DNA of 21,207 nucleotides, from assembly GCA_002339355.1 (NCBI GenBank), contig DDKQ01000002.1, positions 1 to 21,207 of the forward strand, written 5' to 3'. The first letter of the stretch is position 1; each line of letters begins with the position of its first letter. Below, one piece after another: positions 13,916 through 20,874 of the stretch. The stretch comes from Candidatus Subteraquimicrobium carltonvillense. Its GTDB lineage: Bacteria; Actinomycetota; Aquicultoria; Subteraquimicrobiales; Subteraquimicrobiaceae. The notes below the pieces were generated by a model. That model did not search any database. It saw only the letters and a program-made list of their open reading frames with translations, and was not told the DNA's origin. Made by a program: the position numbers and the translations under genes.

Positions 13916-16900
13916 ATGAGGGAAGGCAGGATCATAAAGGTATCGGGTCCCCTTGTGGTAGCCGAGGGCCTTGAGGGTGCAAAGATGTATGACCTGGTTA
14001 AAGTGGGCCATCAAAGGCTCATGGGGGAGATCATCGAACTCAGGGGAGATACTGCATCCATCCAGGTTTATGAGGAAACCGTGGGATTGGGTCCCGGAGA
14101 CCCCGTCTATGACACCGGCGAGCCCCTAAGTGTGGAGCTTGGACCGGGGCTTCTTCAATCCATCTATGATGGAGTGCAACGTCCCCTGGATATCATCCGA
14201 AGCAAAATCGGTGATTTTGTAGTTCGCGGCGTGGAGGAGCCGGGTTTGGATAGGACAAAGAAGTGGACCTTTGTACCCAAGGTTTCCTCCGGCGATAATG
14301 TCTCTCCCGGAGATATAATAGGCGTGGTACAGGAGACTCCCATAATTGAACACCGCATCATGGTCCCACCCGGGATAGAAGGCACGATTAAGGGGATATA
14401 TTCAGGCGAGTTTACCGTTGAGGATACCGTAGCCGTCGTGATATCCGAGGATGGCAAAGAGCATCCCATTAAAATGCTCCAAAGATGGCCCGTTAGAAGA
14501 CCTCGTGCCTATAAGGAAAAGCTACCCCCTGCTATCCCATTGGTCACGGGACAACGTGTGGTGGATGCCTTCTTCCCCATAGCTAAAGGCGGAACCGCCT
14601 GCGTTCCTGGACCCTTCGGAAGTGGTAAGTGTGTTACAGGCGACACCCCTGTTTTGCTTGCTAATGGAGAAGTAATTTCAATAGGAGAGCTTTATGGCAG
14701 GCATTCTTTAGTGGAAAAGCAGGTTATGTTTTTTGATGGAGGAGCGCTTGAAAGTGTTATAGAATCCGAAAACCTCCCAGAGGTCATTACTTTTGATGGA
14801 ATTAATTTTGCCTCACAGAAGCCCAATTTGCTCTATTCAGCCATTGCCCCAAGGACAATCAAAGTTGCTACCAGAGGTGGCAGGATATCTGAGACCACCG
14901 AGATGCATGAATATCACGTAGTAGGGAATGACTGGAAAATCCAAAGGGTCAAGGCGGCTGAACTCAAGGTAGGAGATAGGATTGTAGTTCCTAGAGTTAT
15001 CAATGTGCAGAGCCAAGAAGCGAAGATAAACGCATTTGAAATTCTAAGCGATGATCCAACAATTTATGTAGCGGAACTTCCTCAGGAAATTGACGAAGAC
15101 TTTGCCGAATTCTTAGGATTAGTCGCTTCTGATGGCACAATCGACTTCGATTATGTTGGTTTTAGAAATACCGATGAAGTTGTCTTAGAAAGGTTTGCTT
15201 ATCTTGCTTACAAGTTATTTGGATTAACATGTATGGTTTGTGAACAGGGGAAAGATTATAGGATAAACAGCAGAGTTTTAGCTCGATTTATTGCAAAGAT
15301 GATGGGTACCAGGCATGGTCAGGCGAAAAAAACAACCATTGGAGTTCCAAAGCAGGTAATGAATGCAGATACGGGAATTGCCTGTGCTTTTTTGCGCGGC
15401 TTCTTCCACGGCGCTGGTTCGATAAGTAAAAATGAGATTTATTTCCCAACTATGAGCAACAACATGATATTGGGACTTTCTCATCTTCTCTTAAGACTTG
15501 GCATAATTTACAGAATTAATACAAAGAGGAAAGGAAAGTTTTATAATGTCCTCATTCCAGGTAGGGACTATTGTACTAAATTCTTAGATTTGATTAAGCC
15601 TTTGGCTGGTGCTAAAAGGACAGTTGCTGTCCATAGAATGGTGAACGTACCGGAGTCCAGCAAACTAAGAATAGATTCTGTTCCTGTGGATGGCAATGTA
15701 CTTAGAACCTTACTTAAAAATATTCAAGTCAAAACCATCGAGCTTGAGCGAGATAGAATATATGTAACAGCTTATCGAAAAACTGGAAGAATACCCACAC
15801 AAAAATTCAAGAGATTAGTTAACACCATTTCGGACAAATGGGTGGTTATTTCCAAAGAAGACGATCTGAGATTTAAATGGGAATCCACAGTAAATAATCT
15901 TTTGAATCTGAGGAACGCGCTAGACCATATTTACTTAGACGAAATAAAAGAAATTCAAATTAATGATATTCCTAAACCTGTGTTTGATTTCACAGTACCC
16001 AAAACCCATAACTTTGTTGGTGGTTTTGGCTGGATTGTCCAGTCGAATACAGTAATTCAGCATCAATTTTCCCGCTGGGCAGATGCGGAAATAATCCTAT
16101 TCATCGGCTGCGGAGAAAGAGGGAATGAGATGACCGAGGTCCTCATAGATTTCCCCGAGCTCATCGATCCGTACACCGGACAGCCCCTGATGAAGCGAAC
16201 GGTTTTGATTGCCAATACCTCAAATATGCCCGTAGCCGCCAGGGAGGCATCCGTTTATACCGGAATTACCATTGCCGAATACTTCAGGGATATGGGATAC
16301 AACGTCGCTCTTCAAGCCGATTCCACCTCGAGATGGGCGGAAGCCTTAAGGGAAATATCAGGGAGGCTTGAGGAGATGCCCGGAGAGGAAGGTTTCCCAG
16401 CTTATCTGGGTACGAGGCTCGCGGCTTTCTATGAGAGGGCAGGGAAAGTCGTCTGTCTGGGAAGCAAAAATCGCGAGGGCTCCATCACCGTAATAGGTTC
16501 CGTTTCTCCACCCGGTGGCGATCTTTCCGAACCCGTGGTTCAAAATACCCTGCGCGTGGTCAAAGTCTTCTGGGGATTGGTGGACTGGCTCGCCTACCAG
16601 AGGCATTTCCCGGCAATCGACTGGCTCATCAGTTATTCTCTGTATCTGGATAAGATAAAGGAGTATTGGTCGGAGGAGATATCACAGGACTTTAGGGATT
16701 TACATGACGAGGCCATGAGAATTTTGCAGAGGGAATCCGAACTGAAGGAGATAGTAAGACTCGTTGGAATCGAAGCCCTGTCCACTCATGAGCGGGTGGT
16801 CATGGAAACGGCCAAATCCATTAGAGAGGATTTTCTGCAGCAAAATGCGTATCATATGGATGATACCTTCACTTCCCTTAAGAAACAGTACCTGATGCTC

Positions 16901-17119
16901 AAGTTGATCATGACCTTCCATCATCAAGCCTTGCAGGCTCTGGAGGATGGCAAACCCTTGCAGGATATCTTAAATACTCCCGTGAGGGAGAAAATTGCCA
17001 GGGCTAAATATGTTTCAGAGGATGAGCTGGAGACCTTCAATGAGCTTGAGAAAAAGGTAATTTCCGAGCTCAAGGCCCCCGCCCCCGTAGGTGAGACGGT
17101 TCGCGGAGGGGGGAGTTGA
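13916..17119 (+). CDS. atpA: V-type ATPase catalytic subunit A, interrupted by an in-frame intein
   Basis: Catalytic nucleotide-binding subunit of the A3B3 head. The open frame codes for 1067 residues; removing the intein (239-711) leaves 594, the usual length. The N-terminal part is a normal A subunit (GRIIKVSGPLVVAEGLEGAK, the non-homologous insert around 110-190, then GGTACVPGPFGSGK). The P-loop GPFGSGK occupies 232-238 and is broken directly after Lys238; after the intein the chain resumes as TVIQHQFSRWADAEI. The rejoined P-loop GPFGSGKT is perfect, so splicing restores an active site. The catalytic Glu is E734 in GCGERGNEM, and the Walker B region is ALQADSTSRWAEALREISGR, followed by EEMPGEEGFPAYLGTRLAAF. 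ATG 13916 follows GAGGAGGA. There is no stop or frameshift anywhere, which fits an intein that must still splice. Confidence 0.97.
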   Translation: MREGRIIKVSGPLVVAEGLEGAKMYDLVKVGHQRLMGEIIELRGDTASIQVYEETVGLGPGDPVYDTGEPLSVELGPGLLQSIYDGVQRPLDIIRSKIGDFVVRGVEEPGLDRTKKWTFVPKVSSGDNVSPGDIIGVVQETPIIEHRIMVPPGIEGTIKGIYSGEFTVEDTVAVVISEDGKEHPIKMLQRWPVRRPRAYKEKLPPAIPLVTGQRVVDAFFPIAKGGTACVPGPFGSGKCVTGDTPVLLANGEVISIGELYGRHSLVEKQVMFFDGGALESVIESENLPEVITFDGINFASQKPNLLYSAIAPRTIKVATRGGRISETTEMHEYHVVGNDWKIQRVKAAELKVGDRIVVPRVINVQSQEAKINAFEILSDDPTIYVAELPQEIDEDFAEFLGLVASDGTIDFDYVGFRNTDEVVLERFAYLAYKLFGLTCMVCEQGKDYRINSRVLARFIAKMMGTRHGQAKKTTIGVPKQVMNADTGIACAFLRGFFHGAGSISKNEIYFPTMSNNMILGLSHLLLRLGIIYRINTKRKGKFYNVLIPGRDYCTKFLDLIKPLAGAKRTVAVHRMVNVPESSKLRIDSVPVDGNVLRTLLKNIQVKTIELERDRIYVTAYRKTGRIPTQKFKRLVNTISDKWVVISKEDDLRFKWESTVNNLLNLRNALDHIYLDEIKEIQINDIPKPVFDFTVPKTHNFVGGFGWIVQSNTVIQHQFSRWADAEIILFIGCGERGNEMTEVLIDFPELIDPYTGQPLMKRTVLIANTSNMPVAAREASVYTGITIAEYFRDMGYNVALQADSTSRWAEALREISGRLEEMPGEEGFPAYLGTRLAAFYERAGKVVCLGSKNREGSITVIGSVSPPGGDLSEPVVQNTLRVVKVFWGLVDWLAYQRHFPAIDWLISYSLYLDKIKEYWSEEISQDFRDLHDEAMRILQRESELKEIVRLVGIEALSTHERVVMETAKSIREDFLQQNAYHMDDTFTSLKKQYLMLKLIMTFHHQALQALEDGKPLQDILNTPVREKIARAKYVSEDELETFNELEKKVISELKAPAPVGETVRGGGS
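14630..16048 (+). mobile_element. Intein with LAGLIDADG endonuclease domain, at the P-loop site of subunit A
   Basis: The 473-residue element begins at Cys239 (TGT 14630-14632) and ends at Asn711 (AAT 16046-16048); the next extein residue is Thr. Splicing block A is CVTGDTPVLLANGEVISIGE; block B is ETTEMHEYHV with the TxxH motif, followed by ELKVGDRIVVPR; block F is VFDFTVPKTHNFVGG; block G is GWIVQSN/T. The residue before the last Asn is Ser instead of the common His. The first endonuclease motif FLGLVASDG carries its acid at D406; the second, FLRGFFHGAG, has His498 and Ala500 where the two Asp of DADG are expected. The insertion point is the VMA-b site known from archaeal A subunits, not that of yeast VMA1. 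Single-line hand counts give GC of 25/60 and 18/60 inside against 31/60 in the following extein, consistent with a foreign origin. Confidence 0.95.
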
Positions 17120-17120
17120 T

Positions 17121-18524
17121 ATGCCCAAAGAGTATCTGACAATTCGGGATGTTGTGGGACCCCTTCTCTTGGTGGAGAAAGTGACGGATGTAAAATATGG
17201 AGAACTTGTGGAGCTGGAATTCCCCGATGGATTCGTGGGCCTGGGAAATGTGTTGGAGGTCTCTAAGGAAACGGCTTTGGTTCAGGTCTTTGAAAGTACC
17301 CAGGGATTAAACATCACTCAGACCAGGGTGAAGTTTTTGGGAAGGGGATTGGATTTTGCCGTCTCCCGCGATATTCTGGGGAGAATCTTTGACGGCTTGG
17401 GAAGACCAATCGATGGAGGTCCCAAGATCATCCCCGAAAAGAGATTGGATATTCACGGTAGCCCCATAAACCCATATGCCAGGGATTATCCCACAGACTT
17501 CATTCAAACTGGGATTTCAGCCATTGATGGATTGAACCCTTTGGTTAGGGGTCAGAAGCTCCCCATCTTCTCCGGTGCCGGACTTCCTCATGCACAAATT
17601 GCGGCTCAGATAGCTCGTCAAAGTAAAGTTCTGGGAAAGGAAGAGGAATTTGCGGTGGTTTTTGCCGCTATGGGTATCACCTTTGAAGAGGCAAATTACT
17701 TCATCACCGAGTTCCGAAGGACCGCAGCAATCGAGAGAGCGGTACTTTTCATCAATCTCGCCGACGATCCAGCGGTGGAACGAATCGCCACACCTAGGGT
17801 TGCTTTGACGGCGGCGGAGTATCTCGCCTTCGATTTGGACATGCACGTCCTGGTGATCCTGATCGATATGACCTACTATTGCGAGGCTCTTCGGGAGGTT
17901 TCCGCTGCCAGAAAGGAAGTTCCCGGAAGAAGGGGTTATCCAGGTTATCTTTACACCGACCTGGCGACGATGTATGAGCGAGCCGGTCGCATCAAGGGGA
18001 AGAAGGGTTCCATCACCCAGATTCCCATCCTCACCATGCCCGAGGATGACAAGACCCATCCCATCCCCGACTTAACTGGTTACATTACGGAAGGGCAGAT
18101 CATGTTGAGCCGAGATCTTCACCGTAAGGGCATTTATCCCCCAATCGATATATTACCCTCTCTATCGAGGTTGAAGGAGAAGGGAATCGGTCCCGAAAAA
18201 ACTAGAGAGGATCACTCCGACATTTCCAATCAGTTATTTGCCGCGTATGCTCGAGGAAGGGAAGCCAAAGAACTTGCGGTCATTCTGGGAGAAGCTGCCT
18301 TATCCGAGGCGGATAAACAATTCGCCGATTTTTCCGATGCCTTTGAAGAACAGTTCGTACGCCAGGGAGAATATGAGGAGAGATCCATCGAAGAAACCTT
18401 GGATCTCGGCTGGGAGCTAATTTCCGTCCTACCCAGAGTAGAGCTCAAGAGAGTACGCGATGAGTACGTTGAGAAATACATGAGCAAGTACTTGTTAAAG
18501 AGGCAGCCAGCAGCTAGGTTGTGA
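17121..18524 (+). CDS. atpB: V-type ATPase subunit B (non-catalytic)
   Basis: Regulatory nucleotide-binding subunit of the A3B3 head. The 467-residue product has family length. It shows EYLTIRDVVGPLLLVEKV at the N-terminus, the degenerate P-loop region PIFSGAGLPHAQIAAQIARQ (about 149-168), VVFAAMGITFEEANYF, DDPAVERIATPRVALTAAEY, LVILIDMTYYCEALREVSAA and PGRRGYPGYLYTDLATMYER. The lack of a Walker A lysine is normal for B. ATG 17121 follows GGAGGGGGGAG (17105-17115) and lies one base after the subunit A stop; the in-frame non-ATG codon at 17091 inside atpA is not the start. The next gene, D, is separated by an unusual 312-base repeat-bearing gap. Confidence 0.96.
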   Translation: MPKEYLTIRDVVGPLLLVEKVTDVKYGELVELEFPDGFVGLGNVLEVSKETALVQVFESTQGLNITQTRVKFLGRGLDFAVSRDILGRIFDGLGRPIDGGPKIIPEKRLDIHGSPINPYARDYPTDFIQTGISAIDGLNPLVRGQKLPIFSGAGLPHAQIAAQIARQSKVLGKEEEFAVVFAAMGITFEEANYFITEFRRTAAIERAVLFINLADDPAVERIATPRVALTAAEYLAFDLDMHVLVILIDMTYYCEALREVSAARKEVPGRRGYPGYLYTDLATMYERAGRIKGKKGSITQIPILTMPEDDKTHPIPDLTGYITEGQIMLSRDLHRKGIYPPIDILPSLSRLKEKGIGPEKTREDHSDISNQLFAAYARGREAKELAVILGEAALSEADKQFADFSDAFEEQFVRQGEYEERSIEETLDLGWELISVLPRVELKRVRDEYVEKYMSKYLLKRQPAARL

Positions 18525-18836
18525 GGATACAGGATACAAGATCCAAGATACAAAATCCAAAAAGATATAGGCTAAGCATAAATCGCCTGAGGCAGACGAA
18601 GCTCTTCTCGCCAAATTCTAATTTCAAAATACTAAGCACCTGCCTGCAGGCAGGCTAAACAATATCAAATTACCAAAATTAAAATGACCAAAACAAAAAC
18701 CAAAATCTAGAAGAATATTAGTTTTGAATTTCGAAAATTTGGATTTTGAATTTGTTTAGGATTTAGAATTTTGGATTTAGGGCTTATTTTTAATGTGCAT
18801 CATGAATCCTGCATCGTGAGCCGAAGGTGAACGACA
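18525..18836. repeat. Repeat-rich spacer between subunits B and D
   Basis: No gene. From 18528 to about 18562 are degenerate 8-9 base units (GGATACA, GGATACAA, GATCCAA, GATACAAAATCCAA). At 18639-18654 is the perfect 16-base palindrome CCTGCCTGCAGGCAGG. AT-rich arms lie either side of it: CCAAATTCTAATTTCAAAAT near 18611-18630 on the left, and GTTTTGAATTTCGAAAATTT near 18721-18740 on the right, whose reverse complement is similar to the left arm. The whole may fold as a large imperfect hairpin and looks like a repeat-type element inserted within the operon. Confidence 0.6.
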
Positions 18837-19463
18837 GTGGCGATTAAAGTCAATCCGAACCGGATGGAATTATTGAAATTGAAAAAGCGAACGGAGATCG
18901 CCAAGCGAGGGCATAAGCTGCTCAAAGATAAATTGGATGAACTCATGAAGCAGTTTTTCATCCTCATTCGCAGAAATCGTGTCCTTCGACAGGAAGTGGA
19001 AGAGAAACTGATTCAGGCTTATCTACTATTCGCCCTTGCTCGATCCGAGGTTGCCATCGAAGTCATAGAAGAGGCTGTACTTTATCCCCATGCTGAAGTC
19101 TCCGTTGATGTCTTACAGAAGACTTTGATGGGAGTAGCTGTGCCACAAATTGGATTGCAGCAGAAGGGCACCTTCGACTGTTATGGTTTGAGTACTACTC
19201 CAGCAATTTTGGATGATGCTCTGCAAACCTTCAATGAAGCTCTACCGTTGATGATCCAATTAGCAGAGGTCGAAAAAGCCGTAGAGCTCTTAGCTTTAGA
19301 GATAGAAAAGACTCGTCGCCGCGTCAATGCCTTGGAACACGTCCTCATCCCACAGTTGGAAGAAGCCGTTCGTTACGTGACCATGAAGCTGGATGAGATG
19401 GAGCGCTCCTATCGCACCCAGCTCATGGTGATAAAAGAGATGGTCAGCGAAGCCGCCATTTAA
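18837..19463 (+). CDS. atpD: V-type ATPase subunit D (central shaft)
   Basis: Rotor shaft of the enzyme, comparable to gamma of F-type ATPases. The product is 208 residues, the family norm, with long N- and C-terminal helices that form the coiled coil inside A3B3: VNPNRMELLKLKKRTEIAKR at 5-24 followed by GHKLLKDKLDELM (family signature), and TRRRVNALEHVLIPQLEEAV near 159-178, also nearly invariant. Between them lies the shorter hairpin domain near 85-125. The start is GTG 18837 preceded by AAGGTGA (18824-18830) at a 6-base gap. The gene is the last of the cluster, and a strong hairpin starts four bases after its stop. Confidence 0.95.
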   Translation: MAIKVNPNRMELLKLKKRTEIAKRGHKLLKDKLDELMKQFFILIRRNRVLRQEVEEKLIQAYLLFALARSEVAIEVIEEAVLYPHAEVSVDVLQKTLMGVAVPQIGLQQKGTFDCYGLSTTPAILDDALQTFNEALPLMIQLAEVEKAVELLALEIEKTRRRVNALEHVLIPQLEEAVRYVTMKLDEMERSYRTQLMVIKEMVSEAAI

Positions 19464-19466
19464 CCA

Positions 19467-19497
19467 GCTTAGGAGCTCAGCTTCTGAGCTCCTAAGC
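19467..19497 (+). terminator. Strong hairpin at the end of the V-ATPase operon
   Basis: GCTTAGGAGCTCAG (19467-19480) and CTGAGCTCCTAAGC (19484-19497) form a perfect 14-base-pair stem with the loop CTT. It begins four bases after the atpD stop. It lacks a T-run immediately after the stem, so it may act as a 3'-end stabiliser or a terminator of non-classical type. Confidence 0.7.
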
Positions 19498-19612
19498 CTC
19501 CTCATCTCCCCCAGTTTCCTCAAATGCGATTCCCGATTAAATATTTTTTATTTTCAGCCGATATCATTAAAGAATATCCTTTTGTCCTTTGTCCTCAGAG
19601 AGGGGGAGAGAA

Positions 19613-19792
19613 ATGAAGCCTGCCAGATGTAAATATTGTGGTAAACAATTGAAATATTTATCGGGAATGGATTTATGGGCCCGGAATAGCGATCAAGTTT
19701 GGGTAATTTGTGAGGATTGTCTGCAAAAACTCGCCTCGAAAGGCCGCAGGACCCGCACCTATTTTTTCCGCAACAAATGGACCATCAATTAA
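19613..19792 (+). CDS. Small zinc-ribbon protein
   Basis: Function unknown. The 59-residue product has a CxxC pair near the N-terminus (CKYCGKQL, Cys 6 and 9) and a second pair CEDC (about 34 and 37), enough for one four-cysteine zinc ribbon, followed by a basic tail (SKGRRTRTYFFRNKW). Single zinc ribbons of this kind bind nucleic acids or proteins, but no role can be assigned here. ATG 19613 follows GGGGGAG (19602-19608), a good ribosome site; an in-frame TTG at 19589 lies upstream of it and is unlikely. It lies between the V-ATPase terminator and vapBC, on the same strand, with no recognised -35/-10 pair of its own. Confidence 0.7.
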   Translation: MKPARCKYCGKQLKYLSGMDLWARNSDQVWVICEDCLQKLASKGRRTRTYFFRNKWTIN

Positions 19793-19825
19793 CGAACTGA
19801 ATCATAATTTAGGACGATGTTTTTG

Positions 19826-19856
19826 AAATTTTGTGCATTTGACATGCACAAAATTT
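19826..19856. promoter_or_regulatory. Palindromic operator centred on the vapBC -35 box
   Basis: AAATTTTGTGCAT (19826-19838) and ATGCACAAAATTT (19844-19856) are a perfect 13-base inverted repeat with the 5-base centre TTGAC. The -35 TTGACA (19839-19844) is thus the centre of the palindrome. A further half-site TTGTGC recurs at 19866-19871. It fits autorepression by the VapB-VapC complex. The right arm followed by six T could also terminate transcription from upstream. Confidence 0.7.
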
Positions 19857-19867
19857 TTTATTATATT
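19839..19867 (+). promoter_or_regulatory. vapBC promoter
   Basis: TTGACA (19839-19844) and TATATT (19862-19867) with a 17-base spacer; the -35 is a perfect match. Transcription would begin near 19874, a very short leader before the vapB ATG at 19887. Confidence 0.65.
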
Positions 19868-19886
19868 GTGCTAAGAGGTGGTACAA

Positions 19887-20090
19887 ATGAGAGCCACAAT
19901 CGATATCGATGATGGGCTCATCGAGGAAGCCATGAAGTTAACGAAGGCCAAGACGAAGAAAGAAGCTGTGAACCAAGCTTTGCGAGAACTCGTGAGGAGA
20001 AAAAGGATTGAAAATCTTCGGGAGAAATTGGGCAAAATGGATCTCGACTTAGATTTAGAAACCTTAAAGAAATTAAGGGAAGAAGGGTAA
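19887..20090 (+). CDS. vapB: VapB-like antitoxin
   Basis: Antitoxin that neutralises the VapC ribonuclease and usually represses its own promoter. The 67-residue product begins RATIDIDDGLIEEAMKLTKA, the strand-helix of a ribbon-helix-helix DNA-binding domain, followed by TKKEAVNQALRELVRRKR (second helix, the VapB type seen next to PIN toxins). The C-terminal third, rich in Leu, Asp, Glu and Lys (KLGKMDLDLDLETLKKL), is the likely VapC-binding part. ATG 19887 is preceded by AGAGGTGG (19875-19881...); GTG 19878 lies within that site. The toxin gene starts one base after its stop. The palindrome over the promoter is the expected operator. Confidence 0.9.
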   Translation: MRATIDIDDGLIEEAMKLTKAKTKKEAVNQALRELVRRKRIENLREKLGKMDLDLDLETLKKLREEG

Positions 20091-20091
20091 A

Positions 20092-20487
20092 ATGGTTCTA
20101 ATCGATACCTCAGCATGGATTCTTGCCTTAAAGCCCGGCGAAAGTAAAGCCGCTCTCGAAGTTGATAGAATTCTTTCCGAGGATAAGGGGGCAACGACTG
20201 GCATCATCATTCTGGAGTTACTGAGTGGCACAAGAACGGAAAAGGAATATCAAGAGTTGAGAGAGGATTTAGAAGCGCTTTATTACTTGGATACTCCGAA
20301 GGATCTCTGGCTCCGTGCTTCTCATTCTTTCTTTCATCTCAGGAGAAGGGGAATTACAATTCCGGCAACTGATATCATCATTGCAACACTGGCCAAGGAG
20401 AATGATTGCGTTCTCTTACACGCCGATCATCATTTTGAACTCGCAATCAATCACATGCAATTTAAAACGATTAATTTACTAGAATAG
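20092..20487 (+). CDS. vapC: VapC-like PIN-domain ribonuclease toxin
   Basis: Toxin of a type II toxin-antitoxin pair; VapC proteins cut tRNA or rRNA at defined sites using Mg2+. The 131-residue product is a single PIN domain with all four acidic residues: D5 (VLIDTSAW), E42 (ILELLSGTR), D94 (IPATDIIIATLAK) and D112 (LLHADHHFE). The order and spacing match active VapC. The antitoxin is directly upstream with a one-base gap, and GAAGGG of the vapB end serves as the ribosome site. No truncation or loss of key residues is visible, so the toxin is probably active. The target RNA cannot be told. Confidence 0.93.
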   Translation: MVLIDTSAWILALKPGESKAALEVDRILSEDKGATTGIIILELLSGTRTEKEYQELREDLEALYYLDTPKDLWLRASHSFFHLRRRGITIPATDIIIATLAKENDCVLLHADHHFELAINHMQFKTINLLE

Positions 20488-20873
20488 CCCCAATCCTTAA
20501 ACATCTCCAATCCCACTTAGCTCTTCGTCACTTAAATCGCTTCAAACTCTTCACCCAGTTTAATTCGATTCTTGGCGAGGTTAATGAATAATCCTAATTT
20601 GCCAGAAAGCTTTATCCCTTTTTATTTTTCAAACGATTGCAGTTGAGCAGGATGTTTTCACTCTACCCTCTTGGCTCCGACTCTTGGCCCTTACTTATCA
20701 CCGCGTAGGTGGTAATGGTTTTATGATGGCTTCCCGTATAAATGCTCTTCAAATAAAGCAATTAGTGTGTTTATTCTTAGCAAAAACTATCCCGAAGGAC
20801 AGTTGTCACCATATGGTATTTCTGCGATTCTGTTGCAAGGAACTAAAGCAACATATCAGCAGTGAGCCTTGCA
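20488..20873. other. Intergenic region after vapC
   Basis: No convincing gene. On the minus strand, 20612-20532 reads about 26 codons in one frame (KLSGKLGLFINLAKNRI, then a stop) that faintly recall the C-terminal end of GxxExxY-type proteins; there is no start, and a stop precedes it, so at best it is a remnant. A plus-strand frame from a TTG at 20684 to 20887 has no ribosome site and overlaps the next start. The 3' part carries the competing stems at 20831-20874. Confidence 0.4.
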
Positions 20874-20874
20874 A
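20831..20874 (+). promoter_or_regulatory. Competing stem-loops over the next start codon
   Basis: TTGCAAGG (20833-20840) can pair with CCTTGCAA (20867-20874), the latter ending in the A of the next ATG. Alternatively TGTTGC (20831-20836) can pair with GCAACA (20848-20853). The two share bases 20833-20836 and exclude each other. Whether this regulates translation is unknown. Confidence 0.35.

Noticed and set aside
14630..16048. Group I or II intron, or a separate inserted gene, inside atpA
   Set aside because: The insert is in frame throughout, with protein-splicing blocks at both edges, so splicing is at the protein level.
17517..18059. Minus-strand open frame of 180 codons inside atpB
   Set aside because: Antisense of a conserved gene with no independent signal.
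18525..18565. CRISPR-like short repeats after atpB
   Set aside because: Units are only 8-9 bases and degenerate, with no spacers of constant length and no cas genes nearby.
20640..20873. Known riboswitch (such as a c-di-GMP type) before the Asp-box gene
   Set aside because: I could not find the conserved core of any class that I know; only simple stems are visible.
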